DNA of 42,700 nt from Acidimicrobiales bacterium (GTDB lineage Bacteria; Actinomycetota; Acidimicrobiia; Acidimicrobiales; SZUA-35). Within the stretch, counting starts at the first letter, position 1. Every line of letters starts with the position of its first letter. Below are positions 42,623 to 42,700 of this stretch, piece after piece. The DNA lies in contig JAHDCV010000015.1 in NCBI GenBank assembly GCA_020629695.1, positions 30,236 through 72,935 on the forward strand, given 5' to 3'. The position numbers and the translations under genes were made by a program. Below the pieces are notes generated by a model. The model ran no database searches, had not been told where the DNA came from, and saw only the letters and a list, made by a program, of their open reading frames with translations.

Positions 42623-42630
42623 GTCGATGG

Positions 42631-42700
42631 TCAGCCGACCACGGTGCGGAGCAGCACCGTGTTGTCCACCTCGAGATCGGAGCCCCAGATCAGTTCGGCG
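42631..42700 (-). CDS. C-terminal end of an unidentified gene
   Basis: On the minus strand, 22 codons read AELIWGSDLEVDNTVLLR and a few more before TGA at 42631-42633. The gene continues past the right edge. The short stretch looks like real protein, but no family can be named. Confidence 0.5.
   Translation of the reverse strand, partial: AELIWGSDLEVDNTVLLRTVVG
42640..42661. terminator. Strong inverted repeat after acyl-CoA synthetase
   Basis: CACGGTGC and GCACCGTG form a perfect 8-bp stem with a 6-nt loop (GGAGCA), 18 nt after the synthetase stop and inside the end of the convergent gene. TTGT follows on the plus strand. This is a good candidate for termination of the synthetase transcript, with no long T-run. 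Confidence 0.45.

Noticed and set aside
1-42700. CRISPR arrays, tRNA or rRNA genes, insertion sequences and prophage genes
   Set aside because: I looked for spaced repeats, cloverleaf-like segments, transposase motifs and phage proteins and saw none; a covariance-model search would be needed to exclude small RNAs.

Overview
The window is about 42.7 kb of very GC-rich, densely packed DNA with actinobacterial character. GTG and TTG starts are frequent, 4-nt ATGA/GTGA stop-start overlaps are common, and deazaflavin-type LLM oxidoreductases and DUF4214/DUF3048 secreted proteins are present. The gene mix (phytanoyl-CoA dioxygenase-like enzymes, amidohydrolase pairs, an MttB homologue, acyl-CoA ligase, complete Mrp antiporter) resembles free-living, possibly marine, Acidimicrobiia. 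That placement is an inference from gene content. I see no tRNA, rRNA, CRISPR array, transposase or phage gene.

Layout. 1-3.5 kb: end of a phytanoyl-CoA dioxygenase-like gene, an SMP-30 lactonase coupled to an unknown membrane-anchored protein, and a luciferase-like monooxygenase. 3.5-8.3 kb: an alpha/beta hydrolase, then an MBOAT acyltransferase operon with two SGNH-fold envelope proteins, resembling polysaccharide O-acetylation machinery. 8.3-13.8 kb (minus strand): a hotdog thioesterase-like protein with a kinase-like phosphotransferase, then molybdate transporter modABC behind a second phytanoyl-CoA dioxygenase-like gene. 13.8-18.1 kb (plus): alpha/beta hydrolase, secreted DUF4214-DUF3048 protein, F420-type LLM oxidoreductase and an isopenicillin-N-synthase-like oxygenase. 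18.1-20.5 kb (minus): copper export genes copA-copZ. 20.5-23.6 kb (minus): M24 peptidase, Asp/Glu-racemase-superfamily protein and D-threonine-aldolase-like PLP enzyme.

The most striking locus is 23686-25271 on the plus strand. A 175-codon reading frame is interrupted once by an in-frame TGA, followed directly by Gly-Ser-Cys. This is the U-G-S-C motif of the UGSC selenoprotein family, so I annotate one selenocysteine protein rather than two fragments. Its stop codon overlaps the start of a 353-aa partner of an uncharacterised family, which suggests a coupled two-gene redox system.

25.3-31.6 kb holds a complete mrpABCDEFG Na+/H+ antiporter operon in which nearly every gene overlaps the next, followed by one or two tiny genes and a winged-helix regulator. 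31.7-35.7 kb holds a pyrrolysine-free MttB-family methyltransferase coupled to a dimethylglycine/sarcosine-dehydrogenase-like protein with a GcvT-type half, suggesting breakdown of an N-methylated compound. 35.9-37.6 kb is a family A DNA polymerase-like protein. 37.6-41 kb (minus) holds two overlapping D-aminoacylase-type amidohydrolases, divergent from an acyl-CoA synthetase at 41.1-42.6 kb. The window ends inside another minus-strand gene.
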